64,000 nucleotides of DNA from Kitasatospora aureofaciens (GTDB taxonomy: Bacteria; Actinomycetota; Actinomycetes; Streptomycetales; Streptomycetaceae): contig NZ_JAHTKP010000025.1 in NCBI RefSeq assembly GCF_019192735.1, positions 1-64,000 on the forward strand, written 5' to 3'. Of this stretch, positions 1 through 9,015 are shown in pieces. Below the pieces are notes generated by a model. It did no database searches and was not told the origin of the DNA. It was given only the letters and a program-made list of their open reading frames with translations. Each line of letters opens with the position of its first letter. Within the stretch, counting starts at the first letter, position 1. Both the position numbers and the translations under genes were made by a program.

Positions 1-248
1 CCCGCCGGTGCGCCCGCCGAGCCGGCGGGCGTGGGCGCGGCCTCGGGCGCCCGGGTGGGCTCGGGCAGCGGCCGCGCCGGGGTCTGGGCGGCGGGGCCGG
101 TCGGCTGGGGGGTCTTGATCGTCCGGTCCTTGATCAGGGAGACTTCCGGGGTCGGCCCGGGAGCGGGCTCACCACCGGGACCTTCGGGCATGCGGGCGGC
201 GGACTCGTCGGAGTCCTTGTGCGTGCCCACGTCAGCCGTCCCGGTCAT
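1..248 (-). CDS. N-terminal part of an unknown Pro/Ala-rich protein, cut by the window edge
   Basis: Reading leftward from an ATG at 248, the frame stays open to the edge. It encodes about 82 residues rich in Pro, Ala, Thr and Gly (for example PARPLPEPTRAPEAAPTPAG), with an acidic start (MTGTADVGTHKDSDESAARM) and a short charged stretch SLIKDRTIKT. This looks like a disordered cytoplasmic N-terminal tail of a larger protein whose domain lies outside the window. The gene is divergent from the alkyltransferase-like gene, and a GC-rich hairpin lies between them near 300-325. I cannot assign a function. The composition and divergent layout support coding, but no domain is visible. Confidence 0.5.
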   Translation of the reverse strand, partial: MTGTADVGTHKDSDESAARMPEGPGGEPAPGPTPEVSLIKDRTIKTPQPTGPAAQTPARPLPEPTRAPEAAPTPAGSAGAPA

Positions 249-382
249 CTGGTCTTGTCCTCGTATCACCACTCACCGCCCCGAAGATGGTGGCATGCCC
301 CGGCCCCCCGTGCGGGACAGGGGCCGGATCGGGCGCGGCGGATCGTTCGTACGGGGCCGCGAGTGCGCCCCTGTAAGGAAGA

Positions 383-778
383 ATGCCGCAGGTGACGGAC
401 GCTGACGAAGACGGCTTCCCGGGCGAGCTGCCGCCCTTCGCCGAACTGGTGCTCGACCTGACCGAGCGGATTCCACCCGGCCGGGTGATGACCTACGGAG
501 ACGTTGCCGAATACCTCGGGCAGGGCGGCCCGCGCCAGGTCGGACGGGTGATGGCGCTCTACGGCGGCTCGGTGCCGTGGTGGCGGGTGATCCGCGCCGA
601 CGGCCGGTTCCTGTCGGGCCACGAGCACCGCGCCCTCGCCCACTACGGCGAGGAGGGCACCCCGCTGCGAGAACTCTCCGACCCGCCCCGGGTGGATCTC
701 AAGCGGGCCCGGTGGGACGGCGGGGAGCCACATCCCTCCGCCGGAGATGCACCGAAACCGCCACGCGGACGGGATTGA
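383..778 (+). CDS. Alkyltransferase-like (ATL) DNA-binding protein, MGMT family without the catalytic cysteine
   Basis: The 131-residue protein has the O6-alkylguanine-DNA alkyltransferase C-terminal fold: IPPGRVMTYGDVAEYLG near residues 30-46, the helix-turn-helix GGPRQVGRVMALYGG, then PWWRVI at about 65-70. In true MGMT enzymes the motif is PCHRV. Here a Trp (residue 66) stands where the alkyl-accepting Cys would be, which defines the alkyltransferase-like family. ATLs bind O6-alkylguanine lesions and hand them to nucleotide excision repair instead of repairing them. The start is the ATG preceded by AAGGAAG. It lies just upstream of two helicase-nuclease genes in the same orientation, which fits a DNA-repair neighbourhood. 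Confidence 0.85.
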   Translation: MPQVTDADEDGFPGELPPFAELVLDLTERIPPGRVMTYGDVAEYLGQGGPRQVGRVMALYGGSVPWWRVIRADGRFLSGHEHRALAHYGEEGTPLRELSDPPRVDLKRARWDGGEPHPSAGDAPKPPRGRD

Positions 779-859
779 CGGGGCAGGATCGTAGGCTCGA
801 TGCGGGCGGGCCCCGGCGGGCCCGCCCGGCCATGCCCCTGTTCGACCCCAGGAACTTCC

Positions 860-3800
860 GTGAGCACCCCCTACCGGCTCGTGCGCAACCCGCTCGCCCA
901 GCCCGCCCCGCCCGTGCTGGACGCCTACCAGCGCGCCGTGGTCGAGCACACCGGCGGGCCGCTGCTGGTGCTCGCCGGACCGGGGACGGGCAAGACCACC
1001 ACGCTCGTCGAGGCCGTCGCCCGGCGGATCGAGCGCGGCACCGACCCTGAGCGGATCCTCGTCCTCACCTTCAGCCGCAAGGCCGCGATGGAGCTGCGCG
1101 ACCGGATGTCCGGCCGCCTCGGCGCCTCCGCCGCCGCCCCGCAGGCGGCTGTGCTTCGGTCACCGCAGGCGGCTGCGCTTCGGTCACCGCAGGCGACTGT
1201 GCTTCGGTCACCGCAGGCGGCTGTGCTTCGGTCACCGCAGGCGACCACCTTCCACTCCTTCTGCTACGCCCTCCTCCGCGCCCACCAGGACCCGCAGGAC
1301 TACGCCGAGCCGCTGCGGCTGCTCTCCGGCCCCGAACAGGACGTCATGGTCCGCGAGCTGCTGGCCGGCGGCGCCGAGGACGCCAAGCAGACAGAGTCGA
1401 TCAACGGCTCCGCCGCGGGCTCCCGGATCCACTGGCCGCTCGACCTGCGCGCCTGCCTGACCACCCGCGGCTTCGCCGACGAGGTCCGCGCCGTCCTCGC
1501 CCGCAGCCGCGAACTCGGCCTCGGCGAGGCCGAACTCGAACGCTTCGCCCAGGGCGTCCAGCGCCCCGACTGGGCCGCCGCCGCGCACTTCCTCGCCGAC
1601 TACCTCGACGTGCTCGACCTGCGCGGCGTCCTCGACTACGCCGAACTCGTGCACCGCGCCGTCCTCCTCGCCGAACGCCCCGAGGTCGGCGAGGACCTGC
1701 GCCGCCGCTACGAGGTGGTCTTCGTCGACGAGTACCAGGACACCGACCCCTCCCAGGTCCGGCTGCTGCGCCAGCTGGCCGGCGGCGGCCGGGAACTCGT
1801 CGCGGTCGGCGACCCCGACCAGTCGATCTACGCCTTCCGCGGCGCCGACATCAACGGCATCCTCGACTTCCCGCAGACCTTCCGGCAGGCCGACGGCAGC
1901 CCCGCCGAGGTCAAGGTGCTGCGCGTATCCCGCCGCTCCGGTGCGGCCCTGCTCGCCGCCTCCCGGGAGCTCGCCCGGCGGATGCCGATGGGCCGGCTGC
2001 CCGCCGACAAGCTCGCCCAGCACCGCGCCCTGCTGCCCTCCCGCGAGGGCGGCCGGGTCGAGGTCTACACCTACCCCACGCCCGGCGCCGAGCTCGACTC
2101 GATCGCCGACCTGCTGCGCCGCGCCCACCTGGAGGACGGCGTGCCGTGGGGCGAGATGGCCGTCCTGGTCCGGGCCGGCGGCCGCTCCATCCCCAGCGTG
2201 CGGCGGGCGCTCGGCGCCGCCGGCGTCCCGCTGGAGATCGACGGCGATGACCTGCCGCTGCGCGAGGAGCCGGCCGTCGCCCAGCTCCTGCTCGCCCTGC
2301 GGGTCTGCGCCGAGCAGGCCGCCCGGGACCGGCACGGCGACCCGGACACCCCCGACCCGCTCACCACAGACCTCGCCCACGCCCTGCTCACCGGCCCGCT
2401 CGGCGGCCTCGACGGCTCCGACCTGCGCCGCCTCGGCCGCGCCCTGCGGGAGGAGGAACGCGCCGCGCTGCGCGCCGACGGCCGCCCCGCCGCCGCCCCG
2501 CGCCCGGCCGGCGAGCTGATCCGCGAGGCCCTCGCCGAGCCCGAGCGGCTGATCGCCCTCGACCCCGCCCACTCCCGGCGCGCCCGCGACCTCGGCACCC
2601 TGCTGCGCAAGGTCCGCGAGATGCTGGCCGGCGGCTGCACCGCCGAGGACGCGCTGTGGGCGCTGTGGGACGGCAGCCGCCGCTGGCGCGAACGCCTCGA
2701 ACGGGCCGCCCTGCGCGGCGGCGCCGCCGGCCGCAACGCCGACCGCGACCTCGACGCGCTGTGCGCCCTGTTCGAGACCGCCGCCCGCGCAGAGGAGCAG
2801 GTCACCGGCCACCGCAGCGCCCTCGACCTGCTCGCCGAGCTGGAGGCCCAGGACATCGCCGCCGACACCCTCACCGTGCGGACCGTCCGCCCCGAGGCCG
2901 TCCGGCTGATGACCGCCCACCGCTCCAAGGGCCTGGAGTGGCGCCTGGTCGTCGTCGCCGGCGTCCAGGACGGCCTCTGGCCCGACCTGCGCCGCCGCGG
3001 CTCCCTCCTGGAGGCCGACCGGATCGGCCGCGACGGCCTCGCCGAACCGCTCTCCCCGGCCGCCCTGCTCGGCGAGGAGCGTCGGCTCTTCTACGTCGCC
3101 GCGACCCGGGCCAAGGAACGGCTGATCGTCACCGCCGTCAAGGCGCCCGCCGAGGACGGCGACGAGCCCTCCCGCTTCCTGCGCGAGCTCTACCGCGAGG
3201 ACGTCGACCCCCGGACGGGAAAGGTGGTGCGCCGCACCCCGCCGGTCACCGTCGAGGACGTCACCCACCGGCCGCGCCGCCCGCTGTCCGTCCCCGCGCT
3301 GGTCGCCGAGCTGCGCGCGGTCACCGTCGACCCCGCCCGCTCGCCCGAGCTGCGCCGGGCCGCCGCCGAACGGCTCGCCACCCTCGCCGCCGCCACCGAC
3401 GAGGACGGGCTGCCGCTGGTGCCCGCCGCCCACCCCGACCGCTGGTGGGGCCTGGACGACCCGACCGCCGCCCCCGAACCGCTGCGCAGCGCCGACCTGC
3501 CGGTGCGGCTGTCCGGCAGCGGCCTGGAGCAGCTGGAGAACTGCTCGCTGCAGTGGTTCCTGGACAAGGAGGTCAAGGCACGCGGCGCGGGCTCCGCCGC
3601 CCAGGGCTTCGGCAACGTGGTGCACGCGCTCGCCGACGAGGTCGGCTCCGGGCGCACCCCCGCCGACCTCGCCGTCCTCATGGAGCGCCTGGACACCGTC
3701 TGGGACGCGCTGGCCTTCGACGCGCCCTGGAAGTCCCAGCAGGAGAAGACCGAGGCCCGCGCCGCCCTGGAACGCTTCCTGAACTGGCACGTGCTGGAGC

Positions 3801-4300
3801 GCGGCCGGGACGTCGTCGCCACCGAGCACGGCTTCGACGTCACCCTCGACGTGGGCGGCGTCGCGGTGCGCATCCGCGGCTCGATGGACCGGGTCGAGAA
3901 GGACGAGGCCGGGCGCGCCTACGTCGTCGACTTCAAGACCGGCAAGCAGATCCCCACCGACAAGTCGCTGCCCGAGCACAAGCAGCTCGCCGTCTACCAG
4001 CTGGCCGTCCGGGCCGGGGCGCTCAACGAGCTGCCCGGCTTCGGGCACCGGCCCCCGGCCACCGGCGGCGCCGAGCTGGTCCACCTGCGCGAGCCCGCCG
4101 CCAAGGCCGCCCAGGACGCCCCCAAGGTGCAGCGGCAGGAGCCGCCGGAGGGCGAGCCGTGGATCGAGAACCTGCTCGCCGACGCGGCCGGCCGGGTCCT
4201 CGCCGAGCGCTTCGTCCCGCAGACGGGCGGCGGCTGCGACCGCTGCACGTTCCGCCGCAGCTGCTCCGCCCAGCGGGACGGGGCCCAACTCGTCGAATGA
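860..4300 (+). CDS. adnA: UvrD-like helicase with C-terminal RecB-type nuclease, AdnA subunit
   Basis: The 1146-residue protein joins an SF1A helicase to a PD-(D/E)XK nuclease. Visible motifs are Walker A AGPGTGKTTT near residue 40, motif Ib TFHSFC near 130, Walker B FVDEYQDTDPSQ near 288, GDPDQSIYAFRGAD, and HRSKGLEWRLVVVAG. The C-terminal nuclease shows VVDFKTGK near 1021. Cysteines in LENCSLQWF and CDRCTFRRSC look like an AddB-type Fe-S cluster set. In mycobacteria AdnA and AdnB form a heterodimer that resects double-strand breaks. I chose GTG 860 because CAGGAAC lies upstream and homology begins there. An in-frame 24-bp tandem repeat (1141-1236) inserts an odd PQAAVLRS repeat just before motif Ib. 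The gene lies 47 bp upstream of adnB. Confidence 0.85.
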   Translation: MSTPYRLVRNPLAQPAPPVLDAYQRAVVEHTGGPLLVLAGPGTGKTTTLVEAVARRIERGTDPERILVLTFSRKAAMELRDRMSGRLGASAAAPQAAVLRSPQAAALRSPQATVLRSPQAAVLRSPQATTFHSFCYALLRAHQDPQDYAEPLRLLSGPEQDVMVRELLAGGAEDAKQTESINGSAAGSRIHWPLDLRACLTTRGFADEVRAVLARSRELGLGEAELERFAQGVQRPDWAAAAHFLADYLDVLDLRGVLDYAELVHRAVLLAERPEVGEDLRRRYEVVFVDEYQDTDPSQVRLLRQLAGGGRELVAVGDPDQSIYAFRGADINGILDFPQTFRQADGSPAEVKVLRVSRRSGAALLAASRELARRMPMGRLPADKLAQHRALLPSREGGRVEVYTYPTPGAELDSIADLLRRAHLEDGVPWGEMAVLVRAGGRSIPSVRRALGAAGVPLEIDGDDLPLREEPAVAQLLLALRVCAEQAARDRHGDPDTPDPLTTDLAHALLTGPLGGLDGSDLRRLGRALREEERAALRADGRPAAAPRPAGELIREALAEPERLIALDPAHSRRARDLGTLLRKVREMLAGGCTAEDALWALWDGSRRWRERLERAALRGGAAGRNADRDLDALCALFETAARAEEQVTGHRSALDLLAELEAQDIAADTLTVRTVRPEAVRLMTAHRSKGLEWRLVVVAGVQDGLWPDLRRRGSLLEADRIGRDGLAEPLSPAALLGEERRLFYVAATRAKERLIVTAVKAPAEDGDEPSRFLRELYREDVDPRTGKVVRRTPPVTVEDVTHRPRRPLSVPALVAELRAVTVDPARSPELRRAAAERLATLAAATDEDGLPLVPAAHPDRWWGLDDPTAAPEPLRSADLPVRLSGSGLEQLENCSLQWFLDKEVKARGAGSAAQGFGNVVHALADEVGSGRTPADLAVLMERLDTVWDALAFDAPWKSQQEKTEARAALERFLNWHVLERGRDVVATEHGFDVTLDVGGVAVRIRGSMDRVEKDEAGRAYVVDFKTGKQIPTDKSLPEHKQLAVYQLAVRAGALNELPGFGHRPPATGGAELVHLREPAAKAAQDAPKVQRQEPPEGEPWIENLLADAAGRVLAERFVPQTGGGCDRCTFRRSCSAQRDGAQLVE
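1141..1236 (+). repeat. 24-bp tandem repeat, four copies, inside adnA
   Basis: Four consecutive 24-bp units start at 1141, 1165, 1189 and 1213, followed by a partial fifth. Each begins GCAGGCGGCT or GCAGGCGACT and ends CTTCGGTCACC. They encode the octapeptide PQA(A/T)(V/A)LRS in tandem. The codons CTT and TCA are rare in this genome, so the block looks unlike the surrounding coding sequence. The insertion is a multiple of three and keeps the frame open. It sits between the helicase segment ending RLGASAAA and the TFHSFC motif. Confidence 0.95.
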
Positions 4301-4347
4301 GGGTTGGGGCGCGACCGGCTGTCCGTCGCTCCGGTTAACGTTGCGGG

Positions 4348-7300
4348 GTGACCGCCGTGCTCAGCCATCCCGACCAGCTCAAGGAGCTGCTCGGGATCCC
4401 GTTCAACCGGGAGCAGATGGCGGCCATCGGCGCCCCGCTCGAACCGGCCGTGATCGTCGCCGGTGCCGGGTCCGGCAAGACCACGGTGATGGCTGCCCGG
4501 GTGGTCTGGCTGGTCGGCTCGGGCGCCGTCCGGCCCGAGGAGGTCCTCGGCCTCACCTTCACCAACAAGGCCGCCGGCGAGCTCGCCGAGCGCGTGCGCG
4601 CCGCGCTGCTGCGGGCCGGGGTCGCCGACGAGGACGGCGGCGAGCCGCTCGGCGAGCCCGAGATCTCCACCTACCACGCCTTCGCGGGCCGCCTGCTCAA
4701 GGAGCACGGCCTGCGGATCGGCATAGAGCCCGACGTGCGGCTGCTCGCCGACGCCACCCGGTTCCAGCTCGCCGCCAAGGTGCTGCGTACCGCCCGTGGC
4801 CCGTTCCCCGCCCTCACCGGCACCTTCGCCAACCTGGTCGCCGACCTGATCGCCCTCGACGGCGAACTCGCCGAGCACCTCGTCGAGCCGGACGCGCTGC
4901 GCGCCCACGACGAGGAGCTGCTGGACACCCTCGCCACCGTCAGGCTCAGCAACGACGACCTGCGGGCCGTCCCGGTCACCGCCCGGGCCCGGCTGGAGCT
5001 GCTGCGCCTGGTCGAGGACTACCGGCGCCGCAAGAGCGCCGCCGGGCTGATGGACTTCGGCGACCAGATAGCCGCCGCCGCCCGGCTCGCCCAGCAGCGG
5101 CCCGAGGTCGGCGAGCTGCTGCGCGGCCAGTACCGGGTCGTGCTGCTCGACGAGTACCAGGACACCTCGGTCGCGCAGCGGCTGATGCTCGCCGGCCTGT
5201 TCGGCGCCGGCCCCGACGGCAAGGGCGCCGGCCACCCCGTCACCGCCGTCGGCGACCCCTGCCAGGCGATCTACGGCTGGCGCGGCGCCTCCGTCGCCAA
5301 CCTCGACGAGTTCCCCCGCCACTTCCCGCGGGCCGGCGGCCACCCTGCCGCCCGCTACGCGCTCAGTGAGAACCGCCGCAGCGGCGGGCGGCTGCTCGCC
5401 TTCGCCAACGACCTCGCCGCGCCGCTGCGCGCGATGCACGAGGGCGTCGAGGCGCTGCGTCCGGCCCCCGGCGCCGAGCGGGACGGCTACGTGCGGGCGG
5501 CGCTGCTGCCCACCCATACCGAGGAGATCGACTGGCTCGCCGACTCGATCGCCCACCTGGTGCGCACCGGCACCGCGCCCGGCCGGATCGCCGTGCTGTG
5601 CCGGGGCGGCGCGTCCTTCCCGGACATCCACGCGGCGCTGGTCGCCCGCGAGGTGCCGGTCGAGGTGGTGGGCCTCGGCGGGCTGCTGCAGCTGCCCGAG
5701 GTGGCCGACCTGGTGGCGGTCTGCGAGGTGCTCCAGGACCCGACCGCCAACGCGGCGCTGGTGCGGCTGCTGATCGGCCCGCGCTGGCGGATCGGCCCGC
5801 GCGACCTCGCCCTGCTCGGGCGCCGGGCCGCCGACCTGGTGCGCACCGACCGCCCCGAGGGCGTGGAGGCGCTGGCCGCGGCCGTCGCCGAGACCGACCC
5901 GACCGAGGTCGTCTCGCTGGCCGACGCGGTGGAGACCTTCCTCGACCCCGAAAAGCCGGACGACCTGGCCTTCTCCGCCGAGGCCCGGGTGCGTTTCGCC
6001 CGCCTCGCCCAGGAGCTGCGCGACCTGCGCCGCTCGCTCGCCGAGCCGCTCATGGACGTGCTGCACCGGGTGCTCGCCGCCACCGGCCTGGAGGTCGAAC
6101 TCGCCGCCTCCCCGCAGGCGCTGGCCGCCCGCCGCCGGGAGACCCTGCACGCGTTCCTCGACGTGGCCGCCTCCTTCGCCGACCTGGACGGCGACCCGGG
6201 CCTGGCCGCCTTCCTCGGCTTCCTACGCGCCGCCCAGGAGTACGAGCGCGGCCTGGACAGCAGCCTGCCCGGCGGCGAGGACACCGTGAAGGTGCTCACC
6301 GCGCACAAGTCCAAGGGCCTGGAGTGGGACGTCGTCGCGGTGCCCGGTCTGGTGAAGGGCGCGTTCCCGTCCGGCACCCCGCGCGAACGCTGGACCAGCA
6401 CCAAGCGCGTGCTCCCGCACGCCCTGCGCGGTGACGCGGCCACCCTGCCGGACGTGCGCGGCGGGTGGAACAGCAAGTCGATGGCCGCGTTCAAGAAGGA
6501 GCTGGCCGAGCACTCCGGCACCGAGGAACTGCGGCTGGGCTATGTCGCGTTCACCCGCCCGCGCTCGCTGCTGCTGGCCTCCGGCCACTGGTGGGGGCCC
6601 ACCCAGAAGACCGTCCGCGGCCCGTCCGCCTTCCTGGAGCAGCTGCGGGAGCACTGCGAGCAGCCCGGCGGCGGGGAGATCGAGCACTGGGCCGAGCAGC
6701 CGGAGAAGGGCGCCGGGAACCCGGCGCTGGCCGCGTCGGTGGAGCGGCCCTGGCCGCTGCCGCTGGACCCGGCCGCCCAGCACGCCCGCCGCCGGGTCGC
6801 CGAGGTGGTGCGCGGCCGCCTCGCCGGGGCGCCGACAGTGACTCGCCCGTTCGCCTCCGGGCCCTCGGACCCGGCGCCGACGCTCGTCGCTCCGGCGGGC
6901 CCTTCGGCTCAGGGCGGGCCGGAGCCGATGGGTGCCGAGGACCGCCGCCAGGTGGAGTCCTGGGACCGCGATCTCACCGCGCTGCTGGGCGAGTTGGAGC
7001 GCTCCCGGCGCAGCGTCCGGGAGGTGCCGCTGCCCGCCGCGCTGTCCGCCACCCAGGTGCTTCGGCTGGCCGCCGACCCGGACGGCTTTGCGCACGACCT
7101 CGCTCGGCCGATGCCCCGCCCGCCGCAGCCGGCCGCCCGGCGCGGCACCCGCTTCCACGCGTGGGTGCAGTCGAGGATCGAGCCGCTGCTGCTGATCGAG
7201 CCGGGCGCGCTGCCGGGCGCGGACGACGACGGCATCGAGGACGAGCAGGACCTGGAGCGGCTCAAGGAGGCGTTCCTGCGCACCCCGTACGCGAACCGGG

Positions 7301-7635
7301 CGCCGCACCGGGTGGAGGCGCCGTTCCAGCTGGTGCTGGCGGGCCGGGTGGTGCGCGGCCGGATCGACGCGGTCTACCGGGAAGGTGACGAAACGTCAGG
7401 ATCGGGTGGTACGTCACGCTACGAAGTGGTGGACTGGAAGACCCAGCGCGAGGAGACCGCCGACCCGCTGCAGCTCGCGATCTACCGGGTCGCCTGGGCC
7501 GAGCAGGCGGGCGTTCCCCTGGAGCAGGTCACGGCGTCGTTCCTGTACGTCCGTAGTGGGCGGATCGAGCGTCCGGCGGGACTTCCCGACCGAAAAGAGT
7601 TGGAACGGCTCCTGATCGGGAACAGTGAAGAATGA
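4348..7635 (+). CDS. adnB: UvrD-like helicase with C-terminal RecB-type nuclease, AdnB subunit
   Basis: The 1095-residue protein is the partner of the preceding gene. Helicase motifs are Walker A GAGSGKTTV (residues 39-47), LTFTNKAAGEL, STYHAFAGRLL, Walker B LLDEYQDTSVAQR, GDPCQAIYGWRGAS, SENRRSGGRLLAF, HKSKGLEWDVVAVPG and YVAFTRPRSLLL. The nuclease end shows GTRFHAWV, VRGRIDAVYR and VVDWKTQ (about 1027-1032), then QLAIYRVAWAEQ. In mycobacterial AdnAB the B subunit is the main translocating motor. That is family knowledge, not shown here. Start GTG 4348 gives the length expected of AdnB. A Pro/Ala-rich linker (about residues 830-858) is encoded by a dispersed repeat that has a second copy at the SMR gene. 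Confidence 0.87.
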   Translation: MTAVLSHPDQLKELLGIPFNREQMAAIGAPLEPAVIVAGAGSGKTTVMAARVVWLVGSGAVRPEEVLGLTFTNKAAGELAERVRAALLRAGVADEDGGEPLGEPEISTYHAFAGRLLKEHGLRIGIEPDVRLLADATRFQLAAKVLRTARGPFPALTGTFANLVADLIALDGELAEHLVEPDALRAHDEELLDTLATVRLSNDDLRAVPVTARARLELLRLVEDYRRRKSAAGLMDFGDQIAAAARLAQQRPEVGELLRGQYRVVLLDEYQDTSVAQRLMLAGLFGAGPDGKGAGHPVTAVGDPCQAIYGWRGASVANLDEFPRHFPRAGGHPAARYALSENRRSGGRLLAFANDLAAPLRAMHEGVEALRPAPGAERDGYVRAALLPTHTEEIDWLADSIAHLVRTGTAPGRIAVLCRGGASFPDIHAALVAREVPVEVVGLGGLLQLPEVADLVAVCEVLQDPTANAALVRLLIGPRWRIGPRDLALLGRRAADLVRTDRPEGVEALAAAVAETDPTEVVSLADAVETFLDPEKPDDLAFSAEARVRFARLAQELRDLRRSLAEPLMDVLHRVLAATGLEVELAASPQALAARRRETLHAFLDVAASFADLDGDPGLAAFLGFLRAAQEYERGLDSSLPGGEDTVKVLTAHKSKGLEWDVVAVPGLVKGAFPSGTPRERWTSTKRVLPHALRGDAATLPDVRGGWNSKSMAAFKKELAEHSGTEELRLGYVAFTRPRSLLLASGHWWGPTQKTVRGPSAFLEQLREHCEQPGGGEIEHWAEQPEKGAGNPALAASVERPWPLPLDPAAQHARRRVAEVVRGRLAGAPTVTRPFASGPSDPAPTLVAPAGPSAQGGPEPMGAEDRRQVESWDRDLTALLGELERSRRSVREVPLPAALSATQVLRLAADPDGFAHDLARPMPRPPQPAARRGTRFHAWVQSRIEPLLLIEPGALPGADDDGIEDEQDLERLKEAFLRTPYANRAPHRVEAPFQLVLAGRVVRGRIDAVYREGDETSGSGGTSRYEVVDWKTQREETADPLQLAIYRVAWAEQAGVPLEQVTASFLYVRSGRIERPAGLPDRKELERLLIGNSEE
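6834..6922 (+). repeat. Dispersed repeat element, copy A, within adnB
   Basis: The first 49 bp (6834-6882, starting GACAGTGACTCGCCCG) match 45 of 49 bases of the minus strand of 44737-44785. The distal end (CCCTTCGGCTCAGGGCGGG) also resembles the distal end of that second copy. Copy A appears to lack about 50 internal bases that copy B has. It is read in frame as a Pro/Ala/Ser-rich linker between motor and nuclease domains of AdnB. Confidence 0.8.
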
Positions 7636-7826
7636 GTCACGGAGAGCATCCAAGTCATCACGGCAACGGGCGAAACCTGTGCGTAGTGCACGTTTCGCGC
7701 CTATTGTGGGGTCGGTAACCGGTCAACCCCCGTACTCCGGCCGCCAGCGAGGCCCGCATTCCCTAACCCTCAGTCATCACCGCAGGTGCCCGCGGGCATC
7801 GGCGTCTTCTGCTGGAGAAACCGAAG

Positions 7827-9011
7827 TTGAGCGCGACCGGATGGATCAGAGAGCGGTTCACCGGGCCGACCCCGGGACCCGCTCCGGGCGTGACCGGCAC
7901 CTGGCCGCGGACGGCGCTCGCGCTGCCGTTCATCGGCACGGCGCTGATCGTCGTCCTCGACTACCTCAGCGGCACCGAGGTGACGGTCGAACCCGCCCTC
8001 ACCGCCGTACCCGCGCTGGCCGCCGTGGTCAGCCGCCGCACCTGGTACCCGCTCGCCATCGGCCTGTGCACCGAGGCCGTGGCCTTCCTGATGGCCTTTC
8101 GCGGCGACGTGCTCGGCCAGTCCGTGCACGCCGCCAGCGTCGTCGCGATCGTCCTGGTCGCGGCGATCGGCTGGGTCAGCGCCACCCTGCGGCTGCGGCA
8201 GGAGCGGGCCCTGGCCGACGCCCAGCTGGTCGCCTCGATCGCCCGCCGGGTACTGCTGAGACCGGTCCCCGAACGGGTCGGCACCGTGCGGGCGGCCGTC
8301 CACTACGAGGCCGCCGCCGCGCACGCCCGGATCGGCGGCGACCTGTACGAGGTGGTCAACACCCGGCACGGCGTACGGGCCGTGGTCGGCGACGTGCGCG
8401 GCAAGGGCCTCGGCGCGGTCGAGACGGCCGCCGCCGTGCTCGGCGCCTTCCGCGAGGCCGCGCACCAGGAGCCCGCGCTGGACCGGGTGGCCGGCTGGCT
8501 GGCCGTCAGCCTCGACCGGGCGCTGCACGAGAACGACCACCCGGGCGTGGAGGAGGAGTTCGTCACCCTGGTGCTGATCGGCGTCGGGCCGGACGGCGCC
8601 GCGGAGATCGTCAACTGCGGGCACCCCGCGCCGCTACTGCTGCGCGGTGCCGAGGTTCGTCCGCTCGAACTTGCCGAGACCGTACCGCCGTTGGGCGTGC
8701 TCGACCCGGCCGACGTCCGCCCGCCGGTGCACCGCACGGTGCTGCAGTCCGGGGATCGGGTGCTGCTGTTCACCGACGGGATGATCGAGGCCCGGGACCG
8801 CTCCGGCGCCTTCTATCCGCTCGCCGAACGGTTCCCGCGCTGCGCGGACGGCCGCCCGGCCGACGTCCTGCGGCGCCTGCACGAGGACGTGGTGCGCCAC
8901 GTCGGCCGCCAGCTCGGCGACGACGCGGCGATGCTGCTCCTGCAGTACGACCCGCCGCTGACCGCCGACGCCCATGTCCCGCACCAGAACGGGGCCCTGG
9001 CGCGCCGGTGA
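7827..9011 (+). CDS. Membrane-anchored PP2C-type serine phosphatase (SpoIIE family)
   Basis: The 394-residue protein starts with hydrophobic segments (ALPFIGTALIVVLDYL, WYPLAIGLCTEAVAFLM, VVAIVLVAAIGWVSATL) spanning about residues 30-125. A SpoIIE/RsbU phosphatase domain follows: ARIGGDLYEVVNT, VVGDVRGKGLGAVETAA, FVTLVLIGVG, NCGHPAPLLL, VLLFTDGMIEARD and LGDDAAMLLLQY. Asp in GGDLY, GDVRGKG, TDG and GDDAAM are the metal ligands. Such phosphatases usually dephosphorylate anti-anti-sigma factors, but no such partner lies next to it. The TTG start at 7827 is chosen because GGAGAAA sits 10 bases upstream. The gene is convergent with the EEP-family gene, with four bases between stops. Confidence 0.85.
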   Translation: MSATGWIRERFTGPTPGPAPGVTGTWPRTALALPFIGTALIVVLDYLSGTEVTVEPALTAVPALAAVVSRRTWYPLAIGLCTEAVAFLMAFRGDVLGQSVHAASVVAIVLVAAIGWVSATLRLRQERALADAQLVASIARRVLLRPVPERVGTVRAAVHYEAAAAHARIGGDLYEVVNTRHGVRAVVGDVRGKGLGAVETAAAVLGAFREAAHQEPALDRVAGWLAVSLDRALHENDHPGVEEEFVTLVLIGVGPDGAAEIVNCGHPAPLLLRGAEVRPLELAETVPPLGVLDPADVRPPVHRTVLQSGDRVLLFTDGMIEARDRSGAFYPLAERFPRCADGRPADVLRRLHEDVVRHVGRQLGDDAAMLLLQYDPPLTADAHVPHQNGALARR

Positions 9012-9015
9012 TTGG

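Noticed and set aside
300..325. Terminator hairpin between the first two genes
   Set aside because: CCGGCCCC/GGGGCCGG can pair, but it lies between divergent starts where a terminator is not expected; it may be chance in GC-rich DNA.
1232..4288. Very long open frames opposite adnA and adnB (also opposite UPF0182, uvrD2 and aroA)
   Set aside because: They are Gly/Ala/Val-rich shadows caused by GC3 bias; the sense strands have complete domain motifs and correct starts.
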